From: Zanthoxylum bungeanum
Lineage: Eukaryota > Streptophyta > Magnoliopsida > Sapindales > Rutaceae
Assembly: GCA_019454045.1 (NCBI GenBank)
Contig: SKCR01007814.1
Span: 372,001-436,000, forward strand
Direction of reading: 5' to 3'
DNA length: 64,000 nucleotides
Shown: positions 57,972 through 64,000 of the stretch, piece after piece
How positions within the stretch are numbered: position 1 is the stretch's first letter
How the letters are laid out: each line of letters opens with the position of its first letter
Position numbers and translations under genes: made by a program
Notes under the pieces: generated by a model
Database searches by the model: none
What the model was told of the DNA's origin: nothing
Seen by the model: only the letters and a program-made list of their open reading frames with translations

Positions 57972-60640
57972 ATCTCCCACTTGGCACATAGCCAGTCACT
58001 CAAGTGTCGAACACCCGAACTATGTACGGTTCGCTCAAATTACTGAGAAAAGGTTTTCGTCAGCGGATTTGCATGATTATCGTCTGACGCAATTTATACG
58101 ATCATCACATCGCCACGATGTATGATCCGAACGAATCAGATGATATAGAAGTATATATCTGGATCGTCGATGAGACCTTTAATTCTTTAGCCTTGTGCTG
58201 ACGCCTAGCTCAGCTGCTAACAGAACTATATCTAATCTAATTAGATTTATTATCGACCCAAATGGCTTCTATTGCTGCCTCAGCTGCAGCAATAATCCGC
58301 ATTTGTTGTTTATTCGGCAACAGTATCTTGCTCGGAAGATTTCCAGCTCACTGTCCCGTTATTCAATCTTTATAGTACCGCAGTATTTAACTGTTTGGAA
58401 ACTTGTGGTAGTGATCCCAGTCACTTCAAGTTCTCCTTCTCCATAGTTTAAGACAGCATCTTTAGTTCTCTAAGATACTAACAGATGTCCTTAACTTCAA
58501 TCCAGTGACTATCACTTGGATTGACCCGATTGTGACTCCATATCGGTGTTCCTCTTAGGAAAACCGCATGGTGAGCAACAATCATATTGTTCTCATGTGA
58601 GATATATAAGTACTATACTTATGGTTTTACCAAGGATAACCTATAATTGGCACTTATCCAATTTGGGTTCTTAGTTTGGTATCATCCAAACGTTATGCCC
58701 GGCATACCCAAATTATTAGGAATGAGAAACCCTGTTTCTTTCCTGTTCATATCCTATATGAAATCTGTCAAACAGATTTATATGGAACCTTATTCTAAAT
58801 AAGTTTTGCACTGTTAATACATATCCGTTGAAGGAAATGATAGCTCAGAGCGACTCGTGATAAACCTTATCATGTATAACAAAATTCGGTTTTCTTTCGG
58901 ACACACCGTCTAACTGACGTGTCTCGGGAGGAGTCCTCATCTGAAAGAATACTATACTCTTTCATGTATGTTTGAAACTTACTGCTTAAATATTTTCTAT
59001 TACGGTCTTACCGTGACGGTAAAATACTATAGCCGATCTGTTTATCTACTTCGTGTCGAAACTCTAATAGTTTCCGATCTGTGTTCTTCAAAAGAAACAC
59101 ATAACCATAACGTGATGTTACATCCGTTAAGGTCACGAAATATTCATGTTCACATCTAGCCTAGCTAGATATGGGCCCACTAGCTTCACCATGAATAGGG
59201 GTAACAGATCGGTGGCATTTACACTATTACCAAGTAAACAGTGTTTTAGGTACTTTACCTTACAAACTAGATTCGTAGACTTTATTTGAATAGTCAAATC
59301 AGTCCTAGTACCCACTCTTCAAAAGTGCGGATATACGAATCTTGTTTAATTGTGTCCCAGACAACAATGCCACAAATAAGTCTCTATTGATCAAATCAAT
59401 TTGAGCTATTTATTTGTCATTTTATATGTATTGAGATTTTAATTATATTCAAAATATAAATTCTGTTATTCACATCTAATGTGTTTATCTCAGTATCATC
59501 TTTATATAATGAAACACTTAGTGTTCTAGAATATAAAGGTTTATCCACAATGGATTAAACACTGATATAGAGATAATGTCTCTAGTCAAACTAGTTACAT
59601 TATAACAGTTCCTAATTTAAGTACACACCCGAAGGGTAGTTCCTAAACTTAGGTATCTACGGTCGAAACAGCGACTTTCGTCCCGTTTCCGATTCGCAGA
59701 GCAATCTCAGCTTGAAGTCAGTATCCTGCTCAAAGCAGATTCTGAACATCAATATATATATTTTATGTACCACACTAAGTATTTAAAATCTAATTTCAAT
59801 ACTAGTAGTGAACATAACTTTGACAAACATTTTTAAAGTCAGAGCCTTGCCCTTTCTTTAATTCCTTCGTGTCTGCCATATCCAAATGGTAGTCACTTTG
59901 GGATATGTCAATTATCTTTTCAATATTTCACAAACCTTTGGCCAAGCCTCGGGTTTCGGAATATCGAAACGATGTGCACCTTGTGCAACATGCCCAATTG
60001 CAAACTTTGACTTTTCACCTCTAGAATAGTCAAATCAATTCTCAAAGAATTATTAATTGCAATTTAATACTTTTAAATCTAAACATAGATTTATGACAAG
60101 TATATTAAATTAAGCATTAAAGTCATCATCACATAAATCTTCCAAAGATATTATTCTCTACTTATTTTGCTTAATTTTGGGCTTAAGGTATAATAAGTTA
60201 TTTTATCAAATAAAGTAACCTATTATTTATTCCCAATTTGAAAATTAAATCATTTAAAATATTTTAATCCCAGATTATATTTTAAATATCCAACTTTTCA
60301 ATTTTATCTTGATTACAATAGTCCAACTATTTAATCAATTATAAATGGTACTATATATTATAATGATTATAATAGTCCAACTATATAATCAAATATAATC
60401 CAAATTAATTAACCTCAATTACATTGATTACTATAATCCAATTATAAAATCAACTGTAAGCTGAAATTAATTAATTCAAATATATTGATTAATATAATCC
60501 AATTATATATAATCAACTATAATACAGTCCAACTGTTTATTAAAACAACATTAAATATTAGTCCAACTAATACTTTTAATATATTTGACGAGTGATATTT
60601 GTTTGAGCGCGTATAGCGAGTAATTGAACGAATATTGCAA
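57972..60640 (-). pseudogene. Copia F pol and gag remnants, heavily decayed
   Basis: The PPT (complement of atctcccacttggc) adjoins the LTR. RNase H-end sequence (57985-58500), RT/integrase traces (58500-59350) and gag traces (59600-59950) can be aligned with copia A and E at the DNA level, but every frame is broken. 59950-60600 is very AT-rich and I cannot assign it beyond the gag start and leader junction. Confidence 0.65.
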
Positions 60641-62458
60641 ATTCAATTCTTGCCTCCCACTATTTTTCGTCGAGCCTCTAACCCTCTAACTCGTTAAATA
60701 TCATACAATCTTGACTTTGGCCAACAAATTGTATGATAATTAACTAGGTAGATCTCTAAGATCAATTGGATCTCATCCAACTCCTAGATCCGGTAGGTGG
60801 ACATCCAAGTCCTAAACATATATCCTATATATGCCTATATATCCAATATATACCCTAACATTTTTCCTCTGAATCAACTAGGCCTTGGCTTTGGCACAAC
60901 AAACCTGATGATCCCAGTCAAGCGCGGACCCATTGACCATGGAAGCTTCGTAATCAATGTCGATGGACAAGAAGTGGTCTTGACTCTGGCCAACAAACCA
61001 CAACTTGGACAAGACACCAATATGGAACAAAGCTTCATGATTCAAGCACATCTTCGACGGACAAGGGCTTGACTTTGGCCAACAACCCATGCCAATCTAG
61101 GATCTTGAGCAAGAATCACTCAATGGAAGGAAAAGACGCATGATATTTGACGAGGGCTTTTCGCGTGCAAATTGGCTACCAATTTCATTATCTTTGTTAA
61201 GGTCTCATCATCATACACCCTTAAACATGCATTCTAAATACATAATAAAGCGAGTATGAAAATAAATAATAATGATATGCGGATGGATACTTAACACATT
61301 GATCCTAGATCAAATCTCTCCCTTTCTCACTCAAGCTAGCACTTGTATTACTTCTACCTGTTACACTACACTTCTAAAGAAACCTCATTTACATTGAGGG
61401 GAATAGGTGAGAAGAGAATACAAAGAGAATAAAGGTGATAAGGCTGGACACGTAGGTCCAATTTAATAAATCGAATTTATTACAACAATTTCCAAAATTG
61501 CCCCACCCGACTAATATCCATCCGATATACATTATTCATTCATCACAACCATGTATTCACACATAAGCATGCTATCAATCAATCTAATCAAATTAATTAA
61601 TCTGATAATTATGTGATCATCCAATGTTCAAACAACGATTTGATTTTGCTCGAGTCAAACTCGTTTTTGCGAATAAGTACTCAAAGTACGAATTCATGAA
61701 TTAAATTAAACTACATAATTAAATCCAATTTAACATGTATTTAATACTAATTCACTATTCAATTCCAAATTGAATATTACACTTTATTTAATAAACCTTT
61801 AACGACTTAAATTCCAAATTTAATCGCGTCGGGACTCAAAGCCCGATTAACGTCCAACGTCGATTCAATTCAAGTCTAATGGGCTTTAATTAATTTCTTT
61901 AAGGCGTGGGCTTCGGCAACCAAAGCCCAATCAAGGAGTAACCCCATAAGCCTAGAAATCAATTTAGGCCCATTAGGCCCAATTAAACTTTAAAGGTTTA
62001 TAAGTCGCATTTGGGCTTAACGGAAGTGGCTTTGGGCCCAATTGGATCCAATCCATTTGGCCTAAATCCAACTTTGTACAACAAAGCCCAATAAGCCCAT
62101 TTACAACATAATAAGCCCAAATCCAATTTAAGGCCTAAATAACTAAATTACATGAATCCAATTCCGCAATTTAATTACCTAAAGTGCATTACATGATTAA
62201 TCACCCAAATCAATATTTCCAAAACATGAAATTAGTCCAATTAATCATGCTCAATTCATTATTATATGTCCAACACATAAATTGAAAAATCAAACCCATT
62301 ACATGCTTTTAAGCTCTCGGCCAAGGAGGGATTTTGTGTCCGATTTGGTTTCAATCCAATCGAACAAACAATCGACATTAAATCACCATCCAATTTGATT
62401 TCATACACATCCAATGTCACAAAATCAAAATTACCAAGACTTTATATATTTTCCACAG
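60641..62458 (-). other. Leader of copia F, 5' truncated
   Basis: Homologous to the leaders of A and E, including the TGGGCY-rich part (61840-62130). It stops at about 62458, roughly 200 bp short of where the PBS should be. Confidence 0.75.
60702..61095 (-). ncRNA. Four-hairpin leader array, copia F
   Basis: Loops (complement) lie at 60710-60727, 60884-60902, 60979-60996 and 61068-61085. Stems show paired changes relative to A: GTGGT/ACCAC, GGG/CCC, GGT/GCC, and a perfect 10-bp stem TATCATACAA(T)/(A)TTGTATGATA around the last loop. Confidence 0.7.
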
Positions 62459-62590
62459 TGAGCGTTTTTGGCTCCATTCGGCTTCAAATCGTCTCAACCG
62501 ATCGATGTGAGTATTCCGCAACTTCATCGATATGTATTCGCAATGTCTTTCATGCTTATAATCGATCCGGGACCTTAATAGAAACCAACA
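62459..62590 (+). repeat. 132-bp inverted terminal copy of the F LTR end
   Basis: It is the reverse complement of 55947-56078 with 2 mismatches and ends in GAAACCAACA against TSD TGACC. See copia F. Confidence 0.9.
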
Positions 62591-62595
62591 TGACC

Positions 62596-63232
62596 ATCAT
62601 CTCCATATGACTGAAGTGATACTTCCATCTTCACATCACACCCAATACACTACAATTCTTAATGCACCCAGAAGAGGCGTACACAGAACCTGTTAAAGTC
62701 CTGGACGACCAAAACCAAAGCGTATTGATTGTCACAAGTACTAGCGATGCAAGTCTTAGGTTAAGACCAAATACACCTACCCTGATGCGGACTCCCATAG
62801 ATACATAGTCATACTACCAATGGGATTCCACGGGGTCTATCCAGAGCGAAACTATTTTCCTTACCATCGGTAAAACACAACCTCCTACCACACTTGCATA
62901 AGTATCCAATACTTAAATATATGAGAACTATGTTTTTACTCTTCCATAACAGGCACAAGTGCGATACTAGTCTATTCCGCATTATCGATGTCCAATCTCG
63001 ATAATAATACGATTAGGGATATTTAATGATTAAACCGTCGTGGATTGATACTGTCTCATATCATCTCAATCCAGAACTAATCATAAGGACTTTCATCATT
63101 CACACATTTAAGTAATCTAATTACGAAATGATAAAAGGAAATTTCCATTACTACATAGTTAATTTGTACAAAACCACAATGTTTTTACAAACAGTGACGC
63201 TATGGGTCATAACGTCCAACAAGCGGTAACAA
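62596..63232 (-). mobile_element. 5' LTR of copia E, outer part
   Basis: It resumes at atcatctccatatgactgaa and ends at TGTTGGACGTTATGACCC (minus, 63232), matching 48475-49108. Confidence 0.9.
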
Positions 63233-64000
63233 GATTAGCACCTAAACCGACCATATAGCCGAAAAATAAGTCAAATAATGTAAAACCGACCATATAGGCG
63301 GTAAGGAATTAATTCATTTTTCTTATTTAAATTAAGGGAGTAAATCTAAATTATTATATTAAAGGTTTCGCCCCAGACTCCAGCAAAAAGATATTTCTTA
63401 CTCATGATGTAATTAAAAACACCCAAAAATTTATTAAATAAATAAAGAGAAAATACAAGAAAACTTAAATAAACATGCAAGACACTTTCTTTTAGGTTTT
63501 CATGGTGAAATCCCCCAAAGAAAGCATGAAAAATTTATGAAGTTTAATTTGGTATTTATAGGCAAATATAAAGGCTTCCACCAATTTCTCCACCAAACAT
63601 GGCACCAAATTCTCCACCAAACATGCAAGCTTGTTTAGTGGAAGTTTGGCAATTTCCAATTTTTTATTTTATTTTACTTTTTTGTTTTTGAAAATGACTT
63701 TAATAATTACAAATAACACACTTGCGGATATTTTTATCAATTTCAGTAATGACAACTTCAGAATTCGAAAATCTTATGAACTTCAAAGTTGTAGATCTTT
63801 GAGTCTTCTTTAATCTAGAACTTGAATTGCCTAAATCCGATATCAGAATAAAATGTCATGGCTAAAATACGACAATTACGCAAAGCTAAAATTGAAATTG
63901 TACTTCGGTAAAACGTCATTTCAAGTTTCCAATCTCCAAAATCAACATGTCAAGTCCAGTTTTTGCCCTTATTTGTTCCACATTTTGTTCTGATTGATTC
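63233..64000 (-). mobile_element. 5' LTR of element D, outer part, continues past window
   Basis: The subrepeats accgaccatata..gg and the block to tttataggc match 41818-42200. Beyond about 63590 it is U3 that the truncated 3' LTR lacks, with a duplicated ctccaccaaacatg (63588 and 63612). I see no gene in it. Confidence 0.8.

Larger units (their letters stand above)
55947..62590 (-). mobile_element. Copia element F with inverted (U5/U5) termini
   Basis: The element is 6644 bp, flanked by TSD TGACC (55942-55946 and 62591-62595). The left part is a normal 3' LTR (minus), followed by PPT, decayed pol and gag, and leader. The right end is not a 5' LTR but a 132-bp inverted copy of the left LTR terminus (2 mismatches). 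PBS and 5' LTR are absent. It was inserted into copia E's LTR. Confidence 0.85.
47132..63232 (-). mobile_element. Copia element E (minus), with nested copia F
   Basis: Same family as copia A, inserted in element D's LTR. Minus-strand order from 63232: 5' LTR (63232-62596 and 55946-54649), PBS, leader, gag, part of integrase, LTR fragment, RT end with RNase H, PPT, 3' LTR (49108-47132). Middle integrase and most of RT are gone. Its 5' boundary is clean (TGTTGG at 63232). The 3' boundary is ragged and comes with the ~480-bp deletion of target LTR. Confidence 0.85.
40851..64000 (-). mobile_element. Athila-like element D (minus strand, partial, with nested copia)
   Basis: It begins at 40851 with an LTR 3' end (complement CACCGGTCA) and runs beyond the window. 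On the minus strand, from 64000: 5' LTR (64000-63233, then 47131-46644 after nested copia), PBS, gag, protease, integrase C-terminus, Cys-rich ORF, LOG-like ORF, truncated 3' LTR. All of RT, RNase H and most of integrase are missing, so it is non-autonomous. It carries the same cargo as element A but with different LTRs. Confidence 0.85.

Noticed and set aside
1..64000. CRISPR array, bacterial operon or phage system
   Set aside because: No regularly spaced identical repeats with unique spacers. The tandem LTR subrepeats are degenerate, and the whole context is plant LTR retrotransposons.

Overview
The window reads as plant nuclear DNA, most likely from a flowering plant with a repeat-rich genome. 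It is AT-rich and made almost entirely of LTR retrotransposons inserted into one another. I see no intact host gene, no rRNA or tRNA gene, no CRISPR array and nothing bacterial. The plant assignment rests on Athila-type and chromovirus-type Ty3/gypsy elements, Ty1/copia elements with an initiator-tRNA-Met primer site, and a captured plant-type LOG (cytokinin-activating enzyme) domain.

Layout. 1-126 is the 3' end of a copia LTR that sits in a gypsy LTR fragment (127-833). 834-2869 is a minus-strand copia-like LTR with a piece of leader. 2877-6217 is the 5' end of a minus-strand chromovirus-like element B (internal start, PBS and a 3.0 kb LTR). 6218-6751 is a short spacer with a ~105 bp tandem repeat. 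From 6752 a chromovirus-like element C begins (5' LTR 6752-9300, PPT at 39314, 3' LTR from 39328, cut off at 40014). Two large nests lie inside C. The first is Athila-like element A (10779-36440, TSD TATAT), which itself contains a 2.3 kb TG..CA insertion (14961-17262, TSD AATAG), a solo LTR (20905-23050, TSD ACCAT) and a 10.1 kb copia element (25658-35753, TSD GAATT). The second starts with an Athila-like LTR G (40015-40850), interrupted by minus-strand Athila-like element D (40851 to beyond 64000). D is interrupted by copia E (47132-63232), and E's 5' LTR is interrupted by copia F (55947-62590, TSD TGACC). The nesting is five levels deep: C > G > D > E > F.

The most interesting content is in A and D. 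Both lack a complete reverse transcriptase, but in the slot downstream of integrase, where Athila relatives carry an env-like gene, both hold the same two-gene cargo. The first gene is a small basic Cys-rich protein whose motif order resembles carlavirus-type nucleic-acid-binding proteins. The second is a LOG-family domain (VYGGG and PGGxGTxxE motifs). A short intron-like segment lies between them in both copies. The copies are broken at different codons, so an ancestor probably carried both genes intact.

The second highlight is RNA or DNA structure. All three copia leaders (A, E, F) carry four hairpins with an almost invariant 18-nt loop containing the palindrome TTGGCCAA, and stems that change by compensatory substitution. 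They lie upstream of gag, as expected for a dimerisation or packaging signal. Copia LTRs carry a ladder of palindromes with 3-nt centres. Athila-type LTRs carry a ~50-nt inverted repeat enclosing tandem subrepeats, and a GCGTCGCGAC box about 28 bp upstream of TATA. The solo LTR has a very dense ACGT-core (bZIP) and W-box array. Copia F is structurally odd, with 132-bp inverted termini: both ends are U5 ends.

All calls come from reading the sequence by eye. LTR boundaries supported by TSDs are exact; other edges are approximate.
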